Made by a program: the position numbers and the translations under genes. Below are positions 1 to 7,016 of a stretch of 18,073 bases of DNA, piece by piece. The notes beneath the pieces are model-generated. The model had not been told where the DNA came from and made no database searches. It worked only from the letters and a program-made list of their open reading frames with translations. Origin of the DNA: Chrysochromulina parva (lineage: Eukaryota > Haptophyta > Prymnesiales > Chrysochromulinaceae); NCBI GenBank assembly GCA_002887195.1, contig PJAB01001027.1, forward strand, positions 1 through 18,073, given 5' to 3'. Numbering within the stretch: position 1 is the stretch's first letter; every line of letters starts with the position of its first letter.

Positions 1-689
1 AAGGGTCAGTTGAATCGACACACAAGGTACCGACCAGCCACTACCACGCAAAACACTGCCACGCAGTGGTCGCGTCGCTCGGTGGACTAACACACCGGCG
101 AGGATTTTCAAGGATCCGGCCCCCACCCCCCGTCCCGGCCACGCTACATCTATCGGCCCCCAGCCGATAGTTCACGTGATCGGCCTCCCATGCCCCCCAA
201 GAAAAAAGAACCAGCGACAGGGGCACACTGTTCGTTGCTGAAGAGGGTGTGCCCAATGGTGCCACCCCCTCCTAAATGTTCTTTGGCGCGTTTGGCGCAG
301 TACTTGCAATTCGTGCCTGCTCGCATTCCCGAGGGCCATCCGTAAGAGAGAGGCGGTGTGTGTGAGTACGGACGTTACGCGCTGTCCTCGTCCTCGTTAT
401 CGTCGTTGTTGTTATCGTCGTGATCATCTTCACGTCTTGATCGTCCTCGGAATCGGAACGTGTCTCCAGTCTTTCTGGATTCACACACGTGGTGTCCCCA
501 CCAAATGATTTTGAACTCAGTGATTGACCCAAAGGGGTAGGGGGAGGTCGTCTTTCTGGATTAACACACTCTATTATCTTCCCTCCACCAGCACCGTGAT
601 TTAATTGAACTCAGCGCAGTGGGAGTGCACCTTGTACTCACTCAATCACCTTGCTGTGTGTACGGCCAGCTGCGAACACAGTATCCCTT
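1..689. other. Gene-free left flank downstream of the exonuclease gene
   Basis: I see no supportable gene here. The short open frames are Thr/Arg- or Pro-rich and match nothing I recognise. Small structures present: a perfect 8-bp stem (150-157 with 163-170, loop CCCCA), a degenerate trinucleotide-like stretch of GTC/GTT/ATC at about 383-450, and a 20-bp direct repeat with one mismatch (469-488 and 550-569). Part of the region nearest 690 is presumably the 3' UTR of the minus-strand exonuclease gene. Confidence 0.5.
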
Positions 690-1487
690 TTAAGAGCCCC
701 CCGCATCTCTCTGCAGCAGGTACAACCGCATCGCCACCTCCGCGTCCTGCACCGCGCAGTGGCGCTCGCCTTTGCCGTGCATCTCGAGCCCGAGATCGTC
801 CGACGCCATCGTGCGCAGCGGCACGGTGCGGCCGCTCTCGTCCGTGCGCGCGACGTCCAGCACGCGCGCACCCGCCGGCCGTTGCTCCTTCGACAGGCCC
901 AGCGCCGTGAGGTCGTGCTCGATCGTGTGGCCGATGATCGTGCCGCCGCGCGCCATGTGCTCGAGGAGCCGCAGGCGCACCTCGGCGATCTCGGCGAATT
1001 GGAGCGCCTTGCGATCGCATGCGAGGACACCCGGGATCATCGGGAACGAATGCCGATCGGGGATCAGCACGTCGAGGCTCACGATGCGCCGCTCATCCAC
1101 CGCGGCCACCCGCCAAGGACGAAATTCGCAATCCAGCGACAGCACCTGTGACGGTACGGGCGGCAGCGCAGGCGGGCTCACATCAGGAGCGCCGGCTGAT
1201 GCCCTGCCACAGTTGCAAAGGCCCTGCTTGTACGTGCACCAAGTCCGAGGTGTGGAGCACTCGTCACGAAGGGCAGCGAGCGATCGGCTCACCCTTAACA
1301 GATGACGGGCTCGGCCCGGCAACAGGCTGAGCGTGTCGATGGCTCGGAGCGTCTCTGAAAATTCATCGTAGCCTGAGCCGGGGTGCCGCCTCTCGAGATG
1401 ATGCGCATCGCTAGGCGCGAAGCCCCAGTTTGAGAGCAGCGTGACGACAGCTGAAGAGGGCGGACCTCCTTTTGTTCGTGCCAACAT
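690..1487 (-). CDS. DEDDh 3'-5' exonuclease, REXO/ISG20-like
   Basis: The product is predicted to remove nucleotides from RNA 3' ends (possibly DNA) by two-metal catalysis. All DEDDh positions are visible. ExoI is LSLDCEF (D119, E121). ExoII is GHTIEHDLTALGL (D192). ExoIII is HCAVQDAEVAMRLY (H243, D248, the expected H-x4-D spacing). The block between II and III (RVLDVART ... PLRTMASDDLGLEMHGKGERH) follows the REXO pattern of a second Asp followed by an L-R-x-L/M-A segment. The start is the ATG at 1487, giving 265 aa; one codon upstream is a TTG and then a stop. Residues 1-110 are unlike the family and may contain an in-frame unspliced intron (1146-1292). The protein ends right after the exonuclease fold. 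It could be an REXO4-like ribosome-biogenesis nuclease or an ISG20-like one; the sequence does not separate these. Confidence 0.8.
   Translation of the reverse strand: MLARTKGGPPSSAVVTLLSNWGFAPSDAHHLERRHPGSGYDEFSETLRAIDTLSLLPGRARHLLRVSRSLAALRDECSTPRTWCTYKQGLCNCGRASAGAPDVSPPALPPVPSQVLSLDCEFRPWRVAAVDERRIVSLDVLIPDRHSFPMIPGVLACDRKALQFAEIAEVRLRLLEHMARGGTIIGHTIEHDLTALGLSKEQRPAGARVLDVARTDESGRTVPLRTMASDDLGLEMHGKGERHCAVQDAEVAMRLYLLQRDAGGS
1146..1292 (-). other. Candidate in-frame intron in the DEDDh exonuclease gene
   Basis: On the minus strand a strong donor (AGG|GTGAGC) at 1292 and an acceptor (CACAG|GTG) ending at 1146 bound 147 nt, a multiple of three, with both junctions between codons. Removal would join ...ARHLLR directly to VLSLDCEF, the start of the exonuclease domain. 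The translated segment is Cys/Trp/Pro-rich and has no counterpart in the family. It may be a true intron, an alternatively retained one, or simply coding. Confidence 0.4.
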
Positions 1488-1803
1488 CAATCACGTGTGC
1501 TCGTGCATTTTGCGGCGCGTCAAACTTGCGGCCGAAGTCCGCAAAAGCTACCAATATGGATGGCGCGCCTGTGAACAGACGCGTCTCGTCTGTGAACAGA
1601 CGACCTGCACTCAAGCGGCTCGGGGGCAAACCCGCGAGAGTACGTCTCCCACATCAACCAGCTACACCGAGTTCCCACACGCACACAACACTAACACAAC
1701 ACACAAAGGTTGAAAGACGAGCAGCGCGGTTGCTTCACGACCCCACGCTCTCGTTGTACATTTACGTTTTTGAAAGCCCCCAGCCCCTCACGCGACACCA
1801 CCC
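1488..1803. other. Intergenic region between two minus-strand genes
   Basis: This should hold the 3' UTR of the SFI1-like gene and the promoter of the exonuclease gene. On the minus strand 1677-1709 is a TG/TGT-rich run just after the SFI1-like stop, a possible 3'-end processing element. A 13-bp direct repeat (1569-1581 and 1590-1602) overlaps a 7-bp hairpin (1586-1592 with 1597-1603, loop TGAA). No gene is supported. Confidence 0.45.
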
Positions 1804-4800
1804 TCAGACGCCATGTCGGGGCGTCGCCTGCCGTGACTCTCTCGCCTCCTCGGCCTCCTCGTCCTCCTTAAGCTGCATTGCAAGCGTCGGGCCGTCAAAG
1901 GCGTACTGGGACCACGCGAAGCCGCTGCGGTACGCGACGGTCGTCGTCGGGTCGCCTGGGAGCGATCTCCCATGCTCGAGCTCATTTTTGCGCATGCGGT
2001 ACTCGGAAGGCGTCCGCGTGTGTGAGCGCGTGGGGGAGGTCGGCAGGCTGCGGCGAATCGGGCTCTTTTGGGCCGGCGATGCCATTGTCTGCGCGACGAG
2101 CGCATTGCGCTTCTCGAGCCACTCGCTGGCGTCAGCATCCTTCTTCCAGTCGGGGCTGAAGGTCGTGCGCCAGCCGCGCGACGCTGAAGTCGGCCTCGAC
2201 ACCGGGCTAAGCGATGCTGCCGCCTCCGCCCCTGCCTTCGTCGCGAGCAGCTCACGTTGCGAACGCTCGAGCTCCGCACGCAGCTGGGCCGCGCGCTGCG
2301 CGTGCGCCTTGGACGCCCTCTCCGCATCAAGAGTGCGCTGCTCCAGCACAGAGGCTGTCGCGTCCGCCGCCGCGGCCGATGTTGCGAGGCGCTTCTCGAG
2401 AGCGCCCAACTGCCGATGCAGCGCGTCGTTCTCTGCCCGCATCGTGGACAACTCATCGATGGTGGCGCTCAATGCATCCTTCGCCCGCTCGCTCGCAGCT
2501 GCGGCCGCTGCGAGGCGTTGGCTCGCGGCCGCCCTAAGCTGTGAGCGTAGCTCATCGTTCTCGCGCAACGCCGTGCTCGCGATCAGCTTGTAGCCCTTTC
2601 GTAGCTGGTTCTTCCACGTCAGCATGGCCGTGCGGAGGGCCTCGCGCCGTGGCCAGCGGGCTTGGGAGCCGCGGCGCACCGCAATCTTGCGCAGAGTGCT
2701 CTGCGCGAGGGACGCGACACGCCACACGCGGAAGAGCAGCGCGACGGCGCGACGGCTTTGCGAGCGTCGCAGGAGCACGTGCAGCAGGCATGTGCGCTTC
2801 CGACCGTGGAGGAGCGCTCGCCACGTGCGAAACGCACGGGCGTGCTGGGCTAGCACGAGCGATGCGGCGCTCATGTACAGTTTGGCCGCGATGGCGACTC
2901 GTGACGATTGGAAAGCCGTCCACGTGTTCATCGCGCGCCGCTGCTTCCCGAACCGAAAGCCGCCGCGGCTCAGGGCGAGGTTGCGCACGGCGCGTGTGAC
3001 GCGGAGCCAAAACGCCAACCAGCTGTTGAAAGCGCGGCGCGCTTGGCGCCCGGCGAGGTTGCGGAGGGCCACCAGCCCCTTGGTGCGCATGCGGCTGACG
3101 TATCTCCAGTGGAACCAGGGCTGACGCATGCCGCGCCGTTGCCACTCAAGGCACGCGTTCCACAGGCGGCGCTGCTCGCGTTGCCGCCCCGAAGTGGCGC
3201 AGACCCATGCGTTCCATGCACGCGTGCGGCCGCGGCTGTAGAGCCGCCCGAGGGCGATCGGGAAGAGCGCCCTCTGTTGCCGAGACAATGCCGCCCTCGC
3301 TGCAAGGTGGTTCCACATTCGGCGCTTCAGCCCGTAGGCAAAGGCCATGATGCCTCGGCGCAGCAACCGAATACATCTCATGCGAGCTTGCGCCGCGGCG
3401 TGCCAGCTGTTACATGCGCGCCTGAGCTGCCGTTGCTCCCAGCTGCCGAGCGCTCGCAGTACGATGATCGATTGTTGGCCGCGCAAGCCGGCAGCTGCCG
3501 CCCAGCTTGCTAAGGCACGCGACACGCCTTGACGGCCAAGACGCGAACGGGCGTCGGCGATCAGCTGGCGGTGGCGCCGCGCCTGGCTGGCCGCCTCCGT
3601 GAGGTGGTTCCACATTCGGCGCTTCAGCCCGTTGGCAAAGGCCATGATGCCTCGGCGCAGCAGCCGAATACCTCTCATGCGAGCTTGCGCCACGGCGTGC
3701 CAGCTGTTACATGCGCGGCGTAAAGCGCGGGCGAGCAGGCCGCTTGCGCCACGGCGTATGATCGTCCTCATGCGACCGACCGAACACCACTGCAGACATG
3801 CGGACCGCGCGCCGCGCCGCTGCCACTGGCCGACGGACGCAGCAACACGGCGCATCTGAAGCTGCCCTTCCACGCTCGCAGGCCTCCACACATGCCATGC
3901 GCGAACGAGGCGTAGATGGACCAACTTTGCTATGGTCAGCTGCATCAGATGGCACCGCCGGCGATGGGACGCCGACTTGGCCTTGAGCTCATTCCACAGT
4001 CGGCGCTCGAGCCGCCGGCTGAAGACGGATGCTCCCTTGCGGAGTAGGTTCAGGTCCACGCGCCGCAGGTGGCACGCGTCGCTCCAGCGATTCCAAGCTC
4101 GCCGTGACTGCCGATGCAGCAGGGCGTGATGGGCATTCCGCATCAAGGCAATCGCGTGACGGCAGTTGGCCCTCCACGCCCGCAAGCTCTTCCAGCTGAC
4201 AGTCAGCGACCGGTGCACTAGAGCCGCCGCACCTCGGTACAGCGCGCCGAGCGCTGCACGTCGCTGAGCGGCCGCTATGTGGAAGCTGTGGAAGGCGCGC
4301 CGCTGCCCACCGAGCACAGAGACCGCGCCGCCGCGCCCGAGGGCTTGGCACGCTTCCGCCGATGTGCTCGCGTGACCGACCCACGAGTTGAACGCGCAGC
4401 GGGAGCGACGGTGCAAGATGGCCGTCAGCGCCTTGCGGCCGAGTTGTCGCAAGAGACGCACCTGCCAAACGTGCGATGCCCACGAGTTGATCGCCCGACG
4501 GCTCTGCCAACGCCTCCAGGTACACAGTCCATGGCGCAGGATGAACCGTTCGTACACGAAAGTCTGCCAGCGGCGCAGCGCGGGCGCTGGGCTCCGTTGG
4601 CACCACAGCTTGATCGCAAGATGGAGACGTATTTGGTTGGCGCGCCAGAGCACGCGCCTCTCACGCCAGCGGCGCAAGGCACGAGCGCGGCAAGCGTCGA
4701 GGGCCCGTATGAATAGCCTTCGGCATCCGTCCGAAACGCGACGGCGTTCAAGCCAGCTCCTTGCGTGCTGCCGTAGCGCATGCCAGCCAGCTCGAAGGTT

Positions 4801-5532
4801 CAAGTCGTGCGCACGCATTTTGGCCTGGCCGCACAGCGCGGCGCTGACGAGCGAAAGCCAGCCGCGGATGAGCTCGTTGCGCTGGCGGCGCCAGCGCGCC
4901 TCATCGCCAGCACGCTGCAGGAGGTCCTCGACGATGCGCGCGGACGAGAGTTGCATGCTGAAGAGATCGTGTTCGTCCTGAGCACGGCAGTTGCGCAACT
5001 TCCGTGTTTCCGGAAGTTGCGCAACTTCCGTGCTCAGCAGGCTGCGTCGTCGCGACTGGACCATAGTAGAGGGAGATATGGCCTTTGCGAATGGTGAGTT
5101 CACGAGCGACTTTGTGGGCGTTGCGAATAGCGAGTCTTGCGCCGCCGCAGTTATCCTTGTGAGCAACGACTCAGGCAGGGCGATGGGTGAGGACGCTGGC
5201 TTCGCCCGAAGGTCTGCGGCTAACTTGAGGATGTCGAGCAGCGTAGGCGACGCGGTGACAAACTTGACGAATTCATCGACGCCGATGGTGTTTTTGACAT
5301 CGGTGTCGGCTGAGGTGAGTAGGGCATGCGCATGTGCCTCGACGAGCTCGGCTTCAGAGACGGATCCCGTCGACTTTGTGGGCGTCGCGAATCGTGAGTC
5401 TTGCCCTGTCGACTTTGTGGGCGGCGACTCAGGTAGGGAGATTGGTGCAGGTGTGGGCTTCTTCGGTGGCGCCGGCGGCGGCTGGATGCGTTGCATGCGG
5501 CGCTCCAAGGCGAGGAGCTTGGCGGCGGACAT
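1804..5532 (-). CDS. SFI1-like centrin-binding repeat protein with an EF-hand-like loop
   Basis: The 1242-residue product is probably a centrosome/basal-body scaffold. SFI1 family members form a long helix that binds one centrin per repeat. Visible in order: a Pro-rich N-terminus; an EF-hand-like loop D76-T-D-V-K-N-T-I-G-V-D-E87 followed by F88; duplicated segments ending in FATPTKS at about 48-54 and 136-142; roughly residues 210-978 of basic helical repeats spaced about 33-35 aa with the A-(F/W/C)-x-x-W signature (AFNSW, AWNRW, ACNSW, AWNAW, AMNTW, AMLTW and many more, over 20 in all); a coiled coil at about 981-1103; then a Ser/Thr-Pro-rich tail (SPIRRS, TSPTRS, RTPSEYR). Its length is close to that of human SFI1 (about 1,240 aa). 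The start is the first in-frame ATG, and no introns are needed. The family call rests on repeat pattern and composition, because sequence identity in this family is low. Confidence 0.75.
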   Translation of the reverse strand: MSAAKLLALERRMQRIQPPPAPPKKPTPAPISLPESPPTKSTGQDSRFATPTKSTGSVSEAELVEAHAHALLTSADTDVKNTIGVDEFVKFVTASPTLLDILKLAADLRAKPASSPIALPESLLTRITAAAQDSLFATPTKSLVNSPFAKAISPSTMVQSRRRSLLSTEVAQLPETRKLRNCRAQDEHDLFSMQLSSARIVEDLLQRAGDEARWRRQRNELIRGWLSLVSAALCGQAKMRAHDLNLRAGWHALRQHARSWLERRRVSDGCRRLFIRALDACRARALRRWRERRVLWRANQIRLHLAIKLWCQRSPAPALRRWQTFVYERFILRHGLCTWRRWQSRRAINSWASHVWQVRLLRQLGRKALTAILHRRSRCAFNSWVGHASTSAEACQALGRGGAVSVLGGQRRAFHSFHIAAAQRRAALGALYRGAAALVHRSLTVSWKSLRAWRANCRHAIALMRNAHHALLHRQSRRAWNRWSDACHLRRVDLNLLRKGASVFSRRLERRLWNELKAKSASHRRRCHLMQLTIAKLVHLRLVRAWHVWRPASVEGQLQMRRVAASVGQWQRRGARSACLQWCSVGRMRTIIRRGASGLLARALRRACNSWHAVAQARMRGIRLLRRGIMAFANGLKRRMWNHLTEAASQARRHRQLIADARSRLGRQGVSRALASWAAAAGLRGQQSIIVLRALGSWEQRQLRRACNSWHAAAQARMRCIRLLRRGIMAFAYGLKRRMWNHLAARAALSRQQRALFPIALGRLYSRGRTRAWNAWVCATSGRQREQRRLWNACLEWQRRGMRQPWFHWRYVSRMRTKGLVALRNLAGRQARRAFNSWLAFWLRVTRAVRNLALSRGGFRFGKQRRAMNTWTAFQSSRVAIAAKLYMSAASLVLAQHARAFRTWRALLHGRKRTCLLHVLLRRSQSRRAVALLFRVWRVASLAQSTLRKIAVRRGSQARWPRREALRTAMLTWKNQLRKGYKLIASTALRENDELRSQLRAAASQRLAAAAAASERAKDALSATIDELSTMRAENDALHRQLGALEKRLATSAAAADATASVLEQRTLDAERASKAHAQRAAQLRAELERSQRELLATKAGAEAAASLSPVSRPTSASRGWRTTFSPDWKKDADASEWLEKRNALVAQTMASPAQKSPIRRSLPTSPTRSHTRTPSEYRMRKNELEHGRSLPGDPTTTVAYRSGFAWSQYAFDGPTLAMQLKEDEEAEEARESRQATPRHGV
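3306..3717 (-). repeat. In-frame direct duplication inside the SFI1-like repeat array
   Basis: Two copies of a 115-bp segment lie at 3306-3420 and 3603-3717 with about four mismatches. The offset is 297 bp, exactly 99 codons or about three 33-residue repeats. Both copies encode the same run: RRACNSWHA, AQARM, LLRRGIMAF, then LKRRMWNHL. The other repeats in the array have diverged far more, so this pair is either a recent duplication or has been homogenised. Confidence 0.9.
4981..5034. repeat. 24-bp inverted repeat containing a perfect 20-bp palindrome, inside coding sequence
   Basis: Arms 4981-5004 and 5011-5034 are reverse complements with one mismatch, separated by six bases (TGTTTC). The core of the right arm (5011-5030) is itself a perfect 20-bp palindrome around TTGCGCAA, and the left arm carries the same palindrome with one change. 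The two copies are therefore also a direct repeat with a 26-bp period. On the minus strand this encodes EVAQLPETRKLRNCRAQ at about residue 170 of the SFI1-like protein, between the N-terminal part and the Trp repeats. Confidence 0.9.
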
Positions 5533-5691
5533 AACTTTGCCTCCACGAGGTGCACACGTCTGTTGCCCGACGCCTCGTCGACTTTCGCGGAGAACGTCGC
5601 GGGGGCGTCACCGCTTTCGCTCGGACAAGTTTCGTCGAGAAGTTAGGCCGCTTTTCCCCACACTCGAAGATAATTTTATGAGACTTCACAG
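5533..5691. promoter_or_regulatory. Short divergent intergenic region, probable bidirectional promoter
   Basis: The SFI1-like gene (-) and the PDZ gene (+) start 159 bp apart (240 bp if the PDZ protein starts at 5773). The PDZ-proximal half is AT-richer (around 5668-5678, TAATTTTATG), the only TATA-like stretch. No defined factor site can be assigned by eye. Confidence 0.4.
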
Positions 5692-6363
5692 ATGTTTTTC
5701 ATCAACAACTTTCAGTTCTCGGAAGAAAAACCCCACCAGTCGACACTCTCACGAGGACGCGCGAGTTCGGCGATGTTCGCGATGTGCTCCGTCGTCGCGG
5801 CTTTTGTTCTTCCAATTCGGAATTTTCCTGCCGTCCGCACCCGCTCAAGTTCCATCGTACTCCAGCACTCAAAGGGATGGGACGGCTTTGGAAAGGGTGA
5901 GTTCAAATTTTACGATGGCTTTGAGAAATTCATGGCACCTTTTCCGGATGAGGATCGGGTGCAGTTTCCAGAGATGTTCAGGCTCCCTGAAAATGTATAT
6001 GAGGTGTCGCTGGAGCGACCGCTTGGCATTGCTTTCGAAGAGGTTGCTCCAGGAAAGGGGGTATTGGTCGATTACCTTGTGGAAGGAGGCAATGCAGAGA
6101 AGTCTGGAGTCATCAAACCCGGAGATGTCTTGATCGCCGTGACGGCGATCAAGGTATTCGGCGCGCGCTGGGAGCGGAAGCTGCTACCAGCAAAGTTCAT
6201 GGAATTCGACCAAATCATGGGGGCCGTCGGCAGCAACGAACCGAGGTGGGGCGCTAAGGACGTCATCCTGCAATTTGAGAGGCCAGGAGCGGACCAGCAG
6301 AAGGTGGCCGAATTCCAAAAGTTTTTCGAGATCCCGTACGACCACGTTTTCAGGTCGCAGTAG
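5692..6363 (+). CDS. PDZ-domain protein, probably plastid-targeted
   Basis: The product has 223 aa from the ATG at 5692. ATGs at 5773 and 5782 are attractive alternatives. From the 5773 start the N-terminus reads MFAMCSVVAAFVLPIRNFP and then Arg/Ser-rich RTRSS: a short hydrophobic signal, an A-F junction resembling the ASAF cleavage motif, and a basic hydroxylated transit-like stretch, as in plastid precursors of algae with red-derived complex plastids. Residues about 105-195 form one PDZ fold: YEVSLERPLGIAFEE (ligand-binding loop strand), VEGGNAEKSGVIKPGDVL (typical PDZ turn) and DVILQFERPG (last strand). No protease or other catalytic domain is present, so a scaffold or adaptor in the plastid is likely. 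The gene is noticeably lower in GC than its neighbours. Targeting is inferred; the PDZ call is firmer. Confidence 0.75.
   Translation: MFFINNFQFSEEKPHQSTLSRGRASSAMFAMCSVVAAFVLPIRNFPAVRTRSSSIVLQHSKGWDGFGKGEFKFYDGFEKFMAPFPDEDRVQFPEMFRLPENVYEVSLERPLGIAFEEVAPGKGVLVDYLVEGGNAEKSGVIKPGDVLIAVTAIKVFGARWERKLLPAKFMEFDQIMGAVGSNEPRWGAKDVILQFERPGADQQKVAEFQKFFEIPYDHVFRSQ
6129..6153. repeat. 12-bp perfect inverted repeat with a 1-base centre inside the PDZ gene
   Basis: Arms 6129-6140 and 6142-6153 are exact reverse complements around a single G. They encode VLIAVTAIKV in the PDZ domain. This may be chance imposed by the coding sequence, or a cruciform/hairpin. Confidence 0.85.
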
Positions 6364-7016
6364 GCGACGGCTAGCAAGGGCCAGGCTCCATTCTGAATCT
6401 AATGCCGTAAAAGTAAAGCTTATTTTGTCAAGTCAAGTCACTTGACATAGAGATAGACATTGACCGTTGACTTTTGTGCGCAACTCGCACCGATTAGGCG
6501 GCCCGTGTGAGGTTGTCGATGAGGTTGCGAACCTGCCAGGTTGACCGTTGACTTGACCGTTTACTTGACAGTTGACTTGACTTGACTTAGCTTATTTAGT
6601 CCGATACTTAAGTTTTCGCAATTCGAAGTTGAGGAGCTGCTAGCGCGCCCCCCCTCGTCTCGCGACTGCCGAGAGACCCGAGTGCCGTGCGGTCTCCCTC
6701 TCCGCGCTTTGCGCCGTGTCTATGCGCGGTCCCGGTCGCCGTGACCCGGTGACCGGTGTCCGGGGACCGGGCGGTTCGATTCGAGTCGGTAGTTGTATGC
6801 AACAGGTATTGCATGTACAGCCGAGAGTCGACACGGTAATCGGCGACGAAACCGGTTACGCGTTACGGAGATTTTCGAAATGTGATTTTTGGAGATAGGT
6901 CAAACGTCGCCAAATACGAAATAGGAACTACACTCTGTTACGTGTTAGTTTCTTACTTATCGGTAAGCTTTCATCTCTCTATCAGACGCTCGTCCAAATG
7001 GTACGATGGGGACGTC
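6364..7016. other. Convergent intergenic region of about 650 bp
   Basis: It contains the 3' UTRs of two convergent genes. It is AT-richer than the flanking genes around 6400-6600 and 6880-7010. It holds the inverted-repeat element at 6416-6593 and a GC-rich stretch at about 6725-6775 with several complementary CCGGTC/GACCGG words. No ORF here has support. Confidence 0.5.
6416..6593. repeat. Terminal-inverted-repeat-like element of about 178 bp
   Basis: The left end (AAGCTTATTTTGTCAAGTCAAGTCA, 6416-6440) and the right end (6573-6593) are inverted copies apart from a short TATTTTG insertion on the left: AAGCT(T/A)...GTCAAGTCAAGTCA pairs with TGACTTGACTTGACTTAGCTT. A 14-bp direct repeat TTGACCGTTGACTT occurs at 6460-6473 and 6541-6554, with further CTTGAC words between. 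The centre (about 6480-6535) is unrelated sequence. This is compatible with a MITE-like relic or a locally expanded GTCAA repeat; no target-site duplication is clear. Confidence 0.5.

Noticed and set aside
1472..2593. 373-codon plus-strand open frame.
   Set aside because: Shadow of the minus-strand coiled-coil region; the Ser/Arg/Ala composition mirrors the other strand.
4991..6133. 380-codon plus-strand open frame.
   Set aside because: It is antisense to the SFI1-like gene and runs out of frame through the PDZ gene; its composition is arbitrary and no domain is visible.
6760..6800. tRNA-like T-arm (GGTTCGATTCGAG).
   Set aside because: No matching acceptor, D or anticodon stems can be folded around it.
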